DNA of 64,000 nucleotides, taken from NCBI GenBank assembly GCA_016707425.1, contig JADJHU010000015.1:186001-250000 (forward strand). The letters are read 5' to 3'. The translations under genes were made by a program, and so were the position numbers. This document shows positions 8,492 to 17,495 of the stretch, one piece after another. This DNA is from Gammaproteobacteria bacterium. GTDB taxonomy: Bacteria > Pseudomonadota > Gammaproteobacteria > Steroidobacterales > Steroidobacteraceae. The notes below the pieces were generated by a model that had not been told where the DNA came from, did no database searches, and saw only the letters and a program-made list of their open reading frames with translations. Positions within the stretch are counted from its first letter, which is position 1. Each line of letters begins with the position of its first letter.

Positions 8492-10273
8492 TCACACCTG
8501 CCTTTGGAGATAGCCTGCCAGTAGTTTCCGCTTGTCCACCTTGCCGGTGGCATTCAGCGGCAGCTCTGTGATGAAGGTAAAGTCGCGGGGTACCTTGTAG
8601 ATGGCCCGTCGCTCACCGATGTAGTCCGCCAGCTCCCGAGGCGTGACGCTCATGCCCGGTCGCATCACCACGGCGAGGACCAGCCGCTCGCCCAGCCGCT
8701 CGTCGGGCACCCCGAAGGCCACGGCTTCCCTCACGGCCGGATGCGTCAGCGCAGCCGATTCGACCTCGGAACAGGTGATGTTCTCGCCTCCCGAGATCAC
8801 GATGTTCTTCTTGCGATCGACGATGTAGAGACGGCCTTCATCGTCGACCCGCCCCAGATCGCCCGTGCGCAGCCAGCCGTCCTCGAGCACGGCTGCGGTC
8901 TCGGCAGGCCGGCCGCAGTATTCCCGCATGACGGTGGGCGAGCGCAGGAGAATCTCGCCCATTTCGCCAGCAGGCACCTCCTTGCCGGCATCGTCGAGCA
9001 GGCGCAACTCGAAGTACGGCAGCACCCAGCCTGCGCAGTCCGGGTGCTCTGCGAGATTGGCACCGCCGATACCTGTTACGCCGCCCGTTTCGGATTGACC
9101 GTAACCCACGCCGATCAGGACATCCGGAAAGTACCTGCGCAGATCCTCGAACAGCGGTCGCCTGAGCCCCTGGCCGGCGACGGAGAGAAAACGCAGTGAG
9201 CGCAGGTCGCGCCCCGAGCGGTCCGCATGCATCAGATCCCAGAGCATGGCCGGCGACCCGGAGAGACCGGAGACCTGCTCGCGCTCGATGAGATCGATGA
9301 CCTCCGCCACATTCCACTTGCGCACCATGACGATCTTGCCGCCGCGGCGCATGGCCGGCAGGAGTGCGGAAGTGGCACCCGAGGCATGAAACAGCGGAAA
9401 AACCAGCATCACCGACGGGGGCGGCGCTTCTGGAAGCGCCTGCAATGCAGCGAGATCGGCAACCGTGCGCAGCGGGCCGCGCAGGATCAGGTAATCGACG
9501 GCAGTGACGGATTGCGCCGTCGCTCGCTGCGTGAGGAGTGCACCCTTCGGGCCACCGGTCGTGCCGGACGTGAAGATCACGACAGCCTCGTCATCCGGTG
9601 AAGTCTCGACCGGTTCCAGCTCCAGCGTCTCCCCGCCCCGCACGAGATCATCGAACTGCCGCCAGGCGGGCGGCAGCACCTCGTTCATCCCCGATCCGGT
9701 GACGACGACCGGTCGGTGAGCGATCCACTCGCCGGGCACCCGCGCGGCGACCCCGGCATCCGCAATGAGCATCGCGCAATCCGTGTCCGTGAGTGCCGCG
9801 AACAGCTCCTCGGGCGAGCCGCGGTTGTTGACTAGCACTGCAGTCGCGCCCATTGCGGTGACTGCCAGGAAGGAAATCACCCATTCCGGGCCGTTCGCCA
9901 TGGCGATGGCGACGCGCCGGCCCTTCACGATCCCCTCATCGGACAGTGCGCGGACAAGCGCCGCAGCCTGGCCGCAGGCTTCGGCGTACGTGACCCGGAA
10001 ATCGCGGCCCACGAGAAACGGGCGTGGACCAAACTGCCGCGCACCGACATAGATGTCCCGCAGCGACCCGGGAGCGTGCCGGAAGACGCGATACACGACT
10101 CCACCGATCGTGTGCGCCGCGAGCTCGAAAGGCGCGCCGGCCGCCGTGAGCCGGGCGCCAATCGGATCGTCGGCCGCCGTCCGGGAGGCATACGACGTGC
10201 TGTTCACCCAAACCACACTGACACTCGGGAATCCTGCGGCAAAGACCGGCTCCACGCAGGCTGGTCGAGTCAC
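8492..10273 (-). CDS. AMP-dependent acyl-CoA synthetase (fatty/aromatic acid:CoA ligase)
   Basis: An ANL-superfamily adenylating enzyme that activates a carboxylic acid to its CoA ester. Seen: the P-loop-like FTSGTTGGPKGALLT, GYGQSETGG, the WLRTGDLGRVDDEGRLY hinge motif and the C-terminal catalytic lysine segment NATGKVDKRK. The first 50 or so residues are atypical, and a GTG at about 10207 may be the true start. It stops 3 bp before the carboxyltransferase gene, so the two are likely co-transcribed. It is divergent from the SDR gene at 10386, and the roughly 110-bp gap should hold both promoters. The substrate cannot be told from sequence. Confidence 0.9.
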   Translation of the reverse strand: MTRPACVEPVFAAGFPSVSVVWVNSTSYASRTAADDPIGARLTAAGAPFELAAHTIGGVVYRVFRHAPGSLRDIYVGARQFGPRPFLVGRDFRVTYAEACGQAAALVRALSDEGIVKGRRVAIAMANGPEWVISFLAVTAMGATAVLVNNRGSPEELFAALTDTDCAMLIADAGVAARVPGEWIAHRPVVVTGSGMNEVLPPAWRQFDDLVRGGETLELEPVETSPDDEAVVIFTSGTTGGPKGALLTQRATAQSVTAVDYLILRGPLRTVADLAALQALPEAPPPSVMLVFPLFHASGATSALLPAMRRGGKIVMVRKWNVAEVIDLIEREQVSGLSGSPAMLWDLMHADRSGRDLRSLRFLSVAGQGLRRPLFEDLRRYFPDVLIGVGYGQSETGGVTGIGGANLAEHPDCAGWVLPYFELRLLDDAGKEVPAGEMGEILLRSPTVMREYCGRPAETAAVLEDGWLRTGDLGRVDDEGRLYIVDRKKNIVISGGENITCSEVESAALTHPAVREAVAFGVPDERLGERLVLAVVMRPGMSVTPRELADYIGERRAIYKVPRDFTFITELPLNATGKVDKRKLLAGYLQRQV

Positions 10274-10385
10274 CTCGATCCAGCGGTCCGGTATTATGGC
10301 CGCCAGGAGGTCGCGGTGAACATCCGCGGCAATGGCCCTGCGCCGGCTTGCACGCGCATATCACCGATCGCAAGGAGGAACTCCC

Positions 10386-11153
10386 ATGGCAGCCGACCTC
10401 TACTCAATCCGCGACAGAGTGGCTCTGATCACCGGCGGCTCCCGTGGCATCGGCCAGGCCATCGCAGAGCTCTTCGCGGAGCGCGGTGCACAGGTGATCG
10501 TCTGCTCGCGCAGGCAGGCGTCCGTCGACGAGGTCGCAGCCGCCATCCGGGCTCGCGGCGGCCGGGCGCACGCCTTCGCCGCGCACGTCGGCAAGCTGGA
10601 GGAGATCGAGAGACTCCTGGGGCGGATCGAGGAGCAGGGCCTCGAGCCCGACATCCTGGTGAACAACGCCGGCATCAGCCCGCCGGTGACCGGCGAGTTC
10701 TGCGACACGACGCCCGCGCTCTGGGACAAGATCATGGACGTGAATCTCAGGGGCCCCTTCTTCCTCACCGCAGCCGTGGCGAGGAAGATGGCGAAGCGCG
10801 GCAGCGGCACGATCGTCAACATCAGCACGACCTCCGCGCGCATGGCGCAGCCCGAGATCGGCGCCTACTGCGTATCGAAGGCCGCGCTCGATGCGATGAC
10901 GCGCGTCTTCGCGCGTGAGCTCGGACCGAAGGGCATCCGCGTGAACGGCATTTCGTGCGGCGTCATCAGGACCGTCATGGGCGAGCACACGCTGAGCGAC
11001 CCGCAGCGCTACGCCGACTTCGTGCGCATCAGCCCGATCAAGCGTCCCGGCCTGCCGGAGGAAGTGGCGGCGGCAGCGCTCTTCCTCGCGAGCGGGGCAT
11101 CCAGCTACACGACGGGCGAGACGATGCAGGTCGACGGGGGCGTGCTGAGCTGA
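10386..11153 (+). CDS. SDR-family oxidoreductase
   Basis: A 255-residue classical short-chain dehydrogenase/reductase using NAD(P)(H). Seen: TGGSRGIG cofactor loop, NNAGISPP, catalytic Tyr-Lys in YCVSK and the C-terminal TGETMQVDGG. The start is well supported: ATG at 10386 follows an AAGGAGG ribosome-binding site by a few bases, although an in-frame upstream start exists. It is divergent from the acyl-CoA synthetase operon and convergent with a second SDR gene, so it probably belongs to the same lipid- or terpenoid-type catabolic cluster. Confidence 0.9.
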   Translation: MAADLYSIRDRVALITGGSRGIGQAIAELFAERGAQVIVCSRRQASVDEVAAAIRARGGRAHAFAAHVGKLEEIERLLGRIEEQGLEPDILVNNAGISPPVTGEFCDTTPALWDKIMDVNLRGPFFLTAAVARKMAKRGSGTIVNISTTSARMAQPEIGAYCVSKAALDAMTRVFARELGPKGIRVNGISCGVIRTVMGEHTLSDPQRYADFVRISPIKRPGLPEEVAAAALFLASGASSYTTGETMQVDGGVLS

Positions 11154-11181
11154 GCGCTCGCCCGCACGACGGGCCCGGGGC

Positions 11182-11931
11182 TCAGCGGGGCGTCGGCGTC
11201 GGCAGGAGCTCGAAGAGCACGATGCCGCCTTCGCTCGCCGGAATCGCAAGCGCATCGGCGATGGCCTTCGCCGCGCGCTGCACGGCGACCAGGTCCAGCG
11301 TCAGGTGCAGTCCCCAGCGCTGCCAGAGGCCCACTGCCGCACCGCGCCGTGCGTCGGAAAGATCGGCGCCGAACTCGGTCGCGGTCGCGCCGAGCCGCGC
11401 CACGAGCGTGCGAATGCCGAAATCGTGGGTCTCCATGGCAAGTGAGCGGGCGAGCGCTTCAAGGCCTGCCTTGCAGGCGGTGTAGGTCGCGAGCTCGGGC
11501 TTGGGGCGCACGGCGACGTCGGAGCCGACGAATACCAGGTCGCCCCGGTGGCGCTCGATCATCTTCGCCAGCGCGCGCTTCGCCATCCACAGGTGGCTGA
11601 GCAGGTTCACGGTGACATCCGCGGCGAGCTCGGCATCCGAGCACTCGACGAGCGGCCCGAGGGTCGCATGTCCTGCATTGCTGATGAGCGCATCGATCTC
11701 CCCGATGCGTGCCTCCGCGCCGCGCCAGAAGCTCTCGATGGACGCCGGATCCGTCACATCCAGGGCCAGCGCATGCGCCTGCCCCCCCGCCTCGCGCGCT
11801 GCCCGTGCGACTTCTTCGAGGCGCTCCACCCGGCGCGCACCGAGGGCGAGCGTCCACCCGCGTGCGGCAAGTTCGACGGCGAGCGCCGCGCCGATGCCGG
11901 ACGATGCTCCGGTGATCACCGCCGTGGGCAT
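11182..11931 (-). CDS. SDR-family oxidoreductase
   Basis: A 249-residue SDR with GASSGIG near the N terminus, SNAGHATLG and catalytic YTACK. The C-terminal part departs from typical beta-ketoacyl reductases and lacks the usual terminal DGG motif. I start at ATG 11931 (MPTAVITGA), because the longer frame upstream runs into the neighbouring aldehyde dehydrogenase gene. Eight bases separate it from that gene, so it is the last gene of the minus-strand operon acyl-CoA synthetase - SDR - aldehyde dehydrogenase - SDR (15767 to 11182). Confidence 0.88.
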   Translation of the reverse strand: MPTAVITGASSGIGAALAVELAARGWTLALGARRVERLEEVARAAREAGGQAHALALDVTDPASIESFWRGAEARIGEIDALISNAGHATLGPLVECSDAELAADVTVNLLSHLWMAKRALAKMIERHRGDLVFVGSDVAVRPKPELATYTACKAGLEALARSLAMETHDFGIRTLVARLGATATEFGADLSDARRGAAVGLWQRWGLHLTLDLVAVQRAAKAIADALAIPASEGGIVLFELLPTPTPR

Positions 11932-11938
11932 CGCACCC

Positions 11939-13414
11939 TCACGTGGACGCAGCGCCCGGCAGCGCGATGGCCTTGGTCTCCAGATGTTCCTCGAAACCCT
12001 GCTCCCCGTTCTCGCGGCCGCTGCCGCTCTGTCGATAACCACCGAATGGCGTGTCGACATGGAACCACTGCGCACCGTTCACCGAAATCGTCCCGGTACG
12101 GATACGGCGAGCGACCGCAAGCGCGCGCGCTTCGTCCGCCGAGTACACCGCGCCCGAGAGTCCGTAGATGGAGTCGTTGGCGATACGCACTGCCTGCTCG
12201 TCGCCGTCGTAGGGAATCACGCAGCACACGGGACCGAAAATTTCCTCCTGCGCAATGGTCGAACGCGGATCGACGTCCACGAACAGCGTGGGCTCGACGA
12301 AGAATCCCCTGTGCGCAGGGCGGCCGCCGCCCACGAGAAGCCGCGCCCCCTCAGCCCGCCCGCGCTCGATGTAACCGAGGACACGCTCCTGCTGCCGCCG
12401 CGAGATCTGCGGCCCCTGCAGGTTGGCAGGATCCTCCGGGTCGCCGTATCGCCAGCCCTGGAACGCCGCGCGCAGGATCTCGATGCTTTCGGAATAGCGC
12501 CTGCGCGGCACGAGCCAGCGGGTGGTGATGGCGCAGCCCTGCCCGCCGTGGAGGCAGGTGGCCGCGGCACCGGGCAGCACGGTGGTGAGGTCCGCGTCAT
12601 CGAGCACGATGGCGGCACTCTTGCCCCCCAGTTCGAGGAAGACCTTCTTGATATTCCCGGCACCGCATTCCATCACGCGGCGGCCGGTCGCCGTGGAACC
12701 GGTGAAACTCACCATGTCCACGCGCGGATCGCGTACCAGCGCCTCGCCGACGAGGGCATCGGACGACGCGACGATGTTGAGCACGCCTGGCGGCAGCTCC
12801 GTGTGCTCACTCGCGATCCGCCCGAGATGGGTCGCCGACCAGGGCGTGTCAGGCGCGGGCTTCAGCACCACCGTACAGCCGGCCGCGAGCGCGTGACCGA
12901 TCTTGGTCACGTTCAGAAGAATCGGTACGTTCCAGGGCGTGATCGCACCGACCACGCCCACGGGCTCACGACGCAGGATGCGCCGCACCGGCTGACCCAG
13001 AAAAGAGACGTCCGGCAGTGCCCGCTCGTAGGCATAGTTCCCGGCTTTGTCTGCCCAGTAGGACAGCATGTCGATGGGGCCATCCACGTGCATGAAGCCC
13101 GTGAGCGCAACCGGTGCGCCAGCCTCGCGCACCACGATCGACCGGAGCTGCTCCTTTTCTGCAAGGAGCCCCGCATGGAGCTGCCGCAGGCAGCGCGCAC
13201 GAAACGCCGGATCGTTCGCCCAGCCGGACTCGTCGAAGGCACGCCTCGCCGCGGCGATCGCCGTATCCAGGTCCGCGGTCGTGCCGTCGGCAGTGGTGCC
13301 GAGCACTTCCTCGGTGGCGGGATTGATGTTCTCGAAGCGGCCGCCCCCCTTTGCCTCGACGAGCCGGCCGTCGATGAAGAGTCGCGTTTCGGGAACGAGG
13401 TCGACAAGAGCCAT
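11939..13414 (-). CDS. Aldehyde dehydrogenase (NAD(P)-dependent)
   Basis: A 491-residue ALDH that oxidises an aldehyde to the acid. Seen: TPWNVPILLNVTK at the cofactor site, FTGSTATGRRV, the general-base Glu in LELGGKS, the catalytic Cys in GQGCAITTR, and EEIFGPV near the C terminus. The start at ATG 13414 gives the usual N terminus (LFIDGR, NPATEEVLG). It is 10 bp from the SDR gene upstream and 8 bp from the one downstream, so it probably acts on an aldehyde made by a neighbouring dehydrogenase. Confidence 0.93.
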   Translation of the reverse strand: MALVDLVPETRLFIDGRLVEAKGGGRFENINPATEEVLGTTADGTTADLDTAIAAARRAFDESGWANDPAFRARCLRQLHAGLLAEKEQLRSIVVREAGAPVALTGFMHVDGPIDMLSYWADKAGNYAYERALPDVSFLGQPVRRILRREPVGVVGAITPWNVPILLNVTKIGHALAAGCTVVLKPAPDTPWSATHLGRIASEHTELPPGVLNIVASSDALVGEALVRDPRVDMVSFTGSTATGRRVMECGAGNIKKVFLELGGKSAAIVLDDADLTTVLPGAAATCLHGGQGCAITTRWLVPRRRYSESIEILRAAFQGWRYGDPEDPANLQGPQISRRQQERVLGYIERGRAEGARLLVGGGRPAHRGFFVEPTLFVDVDPRSTIAQEEIFGPVCCVIPYDGDEQAVRIANDSIYGLSGAVYSADEARALAVARRIRTGTISVNGAQWFHVDTPFGGYRQSGSGRENGEQGFEEHLETKAIALPGAAST

Positions 13415-13424
13415 GCAGTACCCC

Positions 13425-14184
13425 TCAGGGGCGAAAGACGTGGCCACCGTCGACGGCCAGCACGTGCCCCGTGATCCAGGCAGCCGAGTCGGAGAGCAGG
13501 AACAGGCAGGCCTGCGCCATGTCGTGCGGCGTGCCAAGGCGCGCCAGCGGCAGCTGCGCCACGAGCTGCCGCGTGTAGGCCTCCGGCACCTGTTTCGCGA
13601 GCGCTTCGGTGTCCGTCGGACCCGGAGCGATGGCATTCACGCGCACCTTTACGGGACCGAGCTCGCGCGCAAGACACTGCGTGAGACCGTTGATCGCGAG
13701 CTTCGAGAGCCCGTAGTAACCCACGCCCATCCACGCTGCCGTGGACGACTGATTGACGATTGCACCGCCGCCGCGCTCGCGCATGGCGGGCACACAGGCG
13801 CGTGCGCAGAGCAGCGCCCCATCGAGATTCACGTTCATGAACGACTGGTAGTAGCCCCAGTCGACGGTGAGGAGCGGCTCCTGCTTCATGCCTCCGAACA
13901 GCGCCGCGTTGTTCACGAGGAAGTCGATGCCACCGTAGAGCCTGCACGCCTGCGCTGCGAGTGCGAGGGGTGGAGTCTTCACTGCCCACATCCGTGCGCA
14001 CGAAGCTCGCCTCGCCGCCCGCGCTGCGGATCGCGGCGGCTGCCTCCGCGCCCCGGGCGGCGTCGATCTCGGCGATCACCACCTTTGCACCCGCTGCGGC
14101 CAGCTCACGTGCATAGGCGAGGCCGATGCCGCCGCCTGCGCCCGTGACAATCGCGACCTTGCCGGCGATCCCCGGGAAGCTCAT
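13425..14184 (-). pseudogene. SDR-family oxidoreductase interrupted by a one-base frameshift
   Basis: Two overlapping frames together give a complete 252-residue SDR. The first (from ATG 14184) has TGAGGGIG and runs to about FVRTDVGSED. The second (ending 13425) has LYGGIDFLVNNAALFGG, the catalytic YYGLSK and a terminal VDGGHVF. Removing one G from the GGGG run at 13967-13970 joins them exactly as ...EDSTLALAAQA.... Both halves keep all catalytic residues and no substitution stop is present, so this is either a very recent mutation or a homopolymer sequencing error. It overlaps the acyl-CoA synthetase stop by 4 bp and lies in the same operon. Confidence 0.8.
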
Positions 14185-15767
14185 GCGGAATCCCCGGCGA
14201 GCACCGTATCGCGTGCCCAGCGATAATCGGCCTTGCCTGCGGGCGAGCGCTTCATCTCGTCGACGAAGGCGATGGACTTCGGCACCTTGTAGCCGGCGAT
14301 GTGCTCGCGGCAGTGCGCCTGCAGGCTCGCGGCATCCGCATGGCGACCCGGTCGCAGCCTGACGACGGCCGCCACTCTGTTACCCCAGCGCGGATCCGGC
14401 ACGCCGACCACGAGCGCATCGGCCACGCCCTCGTGACGCCGCAGGATCTCCTCGACCTCCTCGGGAAAGACCTTCTCGCCGCCGGTGTTGATGCACTGCG
14501 ACCCGCGGCCGAGCACGGTCAGCGAGCCGTCGGGCTCGACCTTCACGATGTCGCCCGTGACAACGTAGCGGAGTCCGTCGATGGTGACGAAGGTCTCGGC
14601 GGATTTCTTCGGATCGCGCCAGTAGCCGATCGCCAGATGACCACTGCGCACGAGGATGCCTTCCTCGCCGGGCCCGACGAAACGGCTGCGGTCGTGCGCG
14701 AGCACGCGGAGGTCCGCGCGGGGCGGGATCCTGATGAAGCCCGCGCCGCTCTGCGGCTTCGAGCCGCTGCCGCTCAGCCCGCTTTCCGAGGAGCTCATGC
14801 TGTCCAGGATCGTCACATTCGGCAGGAAGCCCTTGAGCTTCTGCTGAACGTGCGTGGAAAAGAGCCCGCCACCCGAGCCGATGTGCACCAGGCGCGAAAG
14901 GTCCCATCGGCCCGGATGGGCCTCGAGCGCATCGAGCAGCGGCACCGCCATGGCATCGCCCACGATGGAGATGCTGTTGACTCCCTCGCGTACGACGGTA
15001 TCCCAGATCTTCTCTGCATCGAAGGCAACCTCATCGCGCAGCACGACAGTCTGCCCGGCAAACACCGATACCAGCGTCGCCCACAGCGCGGCCCCATGCA
15101 TGAGGGGCGACAGCGGCATGAAGCGCAGCGGATGGCTCCCGCGCGCCGCGTCCACGATCTCCTCCGGCGTGCGGACCGGGCCTTCCCTGCGGTAGAAGCC
15201 ACCGCCCCCGAGCGCGCCGAAGAAGAGCGACCGGTGCGGCCACATCGTGCCTTTGGGCATGCCGGTGGTGCCGCCCGTGTAGAGCAGCGAGAGGTCGTCG
15301 TCGCTGCGCTGCGGGACGGCATAGGCCGGCGATGCCGCGGCGAGCGCACTCTCGTAGGGTGCGCCCGCCTGAAGTGCCACCCTGATGCCGGGGAACTCCG
15401 GGAGCAGCGGCTCGACGACTCCTGCCAGGGGCTGCGAATACAGCAGTGCCGCAAGTCCCGCATTGTCATAGAGATAACGCAGCTCACCCGCCACGTAGCG
15501 GTAGTTGACGTTCAGCGGAATCGCGCGCAGCTTGCACGCCGCGAAGAAACCCTCCAGATACTCCGGGCCGTTGTGGAGCTGCAGGCCCACCGTGTCGCCC
15601 GCGCCCACCCCGTGGCGCTGCAGGTGACTCGCAAGGCGACTGGCACGCTCCTCGAGCTCACCATAGGTGGAGCGGCGTGCACCGCAGATGATCGCCACGC
15701 GCCCGGGCAGCGCACCGGCCACCAGCTCGAAGAGATCCGCCAGACTGAAAGTGCGCGTAATCGCCAT
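14181..15767 (-). CDS. AMP-dependent acyl-CoA synthetase
   Basis: A 528-residue ANL ligase. Motifs: LLYTGGTTGMPKG (ATP loop), SSSESGLSGSG at the A5 position, VVTGDIVKVEPDGSLTVLGRGSQCINTGGEKVFPEEVE in spaced form around the hinge, and SPAGKADYRWA at the C-terminal lysine. The INTGGEKVFPEEVE block is typical of the FadD17/FadD19-like ligases that activate steroid side chains and long acids, but substrate is a guess. It is the first gene of the operon that continues into the frameshifted SDR, aldehyde dehydrogenase and SDR genes. Confidence 0.9.
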   Translation of the reverse strand: MAITRTFSLADLFELVAGALPGRVAIICGARRSTYGELEERASRLASHLQRHGVGAGDTVGLQLHNGPEYLEGFFAACKLRAIPLNVNYRYVAGELRYLYDNAGLAALLYSQPLAGVVEPLLPEFPGIRVALQAGAPYESALAAASPAYAVPQRSDDDLSLLYTGGTTGMPKGTMWPHRSLFFGALGGGGFYRREGPVRTPEEIVDAARGSHPLRFMPLSPLMHGAALWATLVSVFAGQTVVLRDEVAFDAEKIWDTVVREGVNSISIVGDAMAVPLLDALEAHPGRWDLSRLVHIGSGGGLFSTHVQQKLKGFLPNVTILDSMSSSESGLSGSGSKPQSGAGFIRIPPRADLRVLAHDRSRFVGPGEEGILVRSGHLAIGYWRDPKKSAETFVTIDGLRYVVTGDIVKVEPDGSLTVLGRGSQCINTGGEKVFPEEVEEILRRHEGVADALVVGVPDPRWGNRVAAVVRLRPGRHADAASLQAHCREHIAGYKVPKSIAFVDEMKRSPAGKADYRWARDTVLAGDSA

Positions 15768-15926
15768 CCGGCTGCTCCGCAGAGATCGACTCTAGTCGTT
15801 CGAGCGTCGCAGCATACTCTGTGAGCAGCCCGGACGCGATTTCGGTCCGCGACACGGGATCGAGGGCGAAGCTCGTACCGCCCTCCTGCGCCACCTTGGA
15901 TCGCGCGCAATCCTCCGAAGGTGGGG

Positions 15927-16916
15927 TCAGCCTCCTCTGGCCGAACGACTGCGCGTCGTCGTGGATGCGGGTGCCGGTGGCGCTTCCGGATCCGGCGGCT
16001 GGACCGCAACAGCGGGCATCGTGGACGTCGACGATTTCCGGCTCAGCAGCGGCTTGCACCCCTCCTCGAAAGCCTCGCCGATGTAGCGCGGCAGGGCGAG
16101 CGACGCGAGATGCACCTCGGGCGTGTAGTAGCGGGTCTGCAGCCGTGCCGCCGACGCGCGCACGGTCAGCAGTTCGAGCGATGCATCGTCGGGCTTCAGT
16201 CCATCGCTCGCCCAGCCGATCGCGAGATGTCCGCCGAAGTAGCTCGGCACCGCAACCAGATAGCACGACAACACAGGAAAGGTCAGCGCGAGGTTGTGCA
16301 CCGCACTGACGAAAGTATCGCGCTGCAGAAAGGGCACGCCGAGCTGGCACACGAGCACGCCGCCCGGCGCGAGGCAGGCTCGCGCATCACGGTAGAACGC
16401 CTCGGTGAAGAGCACGGCACCTGCACCCACGGGATCCGTCGAGTCGACCAGGATGAGGTCGTACTGCTCCTGGCGCGCAGCGAGCCACTTCGCCCCGTCG
16501 TCGATCACGATCTTCAACCGCTCATCGTCGAAGACTGCGGAATTCACCGAACCGAGGTGCTGGCGCGCGACCCGCACCACCGCTGCATCGATCTCGACCT
16601 GGGTCACCTGCCCGACGGTGCGGTGCCTGAGGACTTCCTCTGCGAGCCCGCAGTCGCCGCCGCCGATGATGAGCACACGCCGCACGTGCCCGTGCGCAAG
16701 CAGGGGCACGTGGCACATCATTTCGTGATAGGCAAATTCGTCGGCGCTCGCCACCTGCGTGGCTCCATCGAGCAGCAGCACGCGACCGAAGGGGCGGTTC
16801 TCGATCAGCACGAGATCCTGCCAGGGCGTGCGCTCACGGTGCACGACGCGCCCGGCCTCGAAGGACACACGGACCCCCGGAGTAATCGTCTCCGAATACC
16901 ACTCGGGCGCGCTCAC
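15927..16916 (-). CDS. speE: Spermidine synthase (polyamine aminopropyltransferase)
   Basis: Transfers the aminopropyl group from decarboxylated SAM to putrescine. Seen: GRVLLLDGATQVASADEFAYHEMM, the nucleotide loop VLIIGGGDCGLAEEVLRH, and LILVDSTDPVGAG with the catalytic aspartates. The start is GTG at 16916, overlapping the speD stop (GTGA), so the pair is coupled. After the conserved end (LPRYIGEAFEEGCKPLL) there is an unusual Pro/Ala/Ser/Arg-rich tail of about 35 residues that does not look like a folded domain. It lies in a small polyamine operon downstream of the YhaO/YhaN genes. Confidence 0.94.
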   Translation of the reverse strand: MSAPEWYSETITPGVRVSFEAGRVVHRERTPWQDLVLIENRPFGRVLLLDGATQVASADEFAYHEMMCHVPLLAHGHVRRVLIIGGGDCGLAEEVLRHRTVGQVTQVEIDAAVVRVARQHLGSVNSAVFDDERLKIVIDDGAKWLAARQEQYDLILVDSTDPVGAGAVLFTEAFYRDARACLAPGGVLVCQLGVPFLQRDTFVSAVHNLALTFPVLSCYLVAVPSYFGGHLAIGWASDGLKPDDASLELLTVRASAARLQTRYYTPEVHLASLALPRYIGEAFEEGCKPLLSRKSSTSTMPAVAVQPPDPEAPPAPASTTTRSRSARGG

Positions 16917-17356
16917 GCCGGTCTTCCTCTGAGAAGCTCCTCGACCGCCAGTCGCCGCGGCCTGAAGGCCGCGCGCAGCACTTCGATGCAGCGCTCGGGG
17001 CGCGCCGCGCCGCACATGAACACGTCGAGTGCTGCGTAGCCGTGCTCTGGCCAGCTGTGAATCGAGATGTGGCTCTCCGCGAGCACTGCCACACCGCTCA
17101 CGCCGCCGTTCGGCTCGAAATGGTGCAGATGGATGTGCAACAGCGTGGCGCCGGCCGCGGTCACGCATTCGAGCAGCGTGCGCCGGATGAAGACGAGGTC
17201 GTCCAGGCGGCGGGCGCCGTGCAGGTCGACGATCAGGTGCGTGCCGGCACAGCGCACACCGTTTCGCTCGATGAAGAAGTCGCGCGGGCCGGCATCCGTC
17301 TCGCGTGCCAGCGCCTCGTGATCGTGCGGGCGGACAGCCCTCAACGCCTGCTGCAT
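16913..17356 (-). CDS. speD: S-adenosylmethionine decarboxylase proenzyme
   Basis: A 147-residue pyruvoyl-dependent enzyme of the short bacterial type that supplies decarboxylated SAM to SpeE. The self-cleavage site is visible in the segment AVLAESHISIHSWPE, where the serine after Glu becomes the pyruvoyl group. A GTHLIVDLHGA start region and a CGAARPERC segment also match the family. The N terminus is slightly extended relative to the shortest homologues. The gene overlaps speE by 4 bp, as expected for sequential enzymes. Confidence 0.94.
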   Translation of the reverse strand: MQQALRAVRPHDHEALARETDAGPRDFFIERNGVRCAGTHLIVDLHGARRLDDLVFIRRTLLECVTAAGATLLHIHLHHFEPNGGVSGVAVLAESHISIHSWPEHGYAALDVFMCGAARPERCIEVLRAAFRPRRLAVEELLRGRPA

Positions 17357-17495
17357 GCCTTTGCTCCTTCGCCAGTACGCACGAGGGCGCCGCGGGGCCA
17401 GACTGTTTACAGCAGCCTGCTCTTCAGGACAATTCGAAAGTATTTCAGCCTTTCTTCGATCCTGTCGAAGTGTGTGCCTTGCCTGCCGTAACGTC

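Noticed and set aside
15768..15894. A minus-strand stretch in the speE/acyl-CoA synthetase gap that reads like coding sequence (from a GTG at about 15894)
   Set aside because: The frame runs on into the start of the acyl-CoA synthetase gene in a different frame and then loses protein-like character. No family or start signal supports it.
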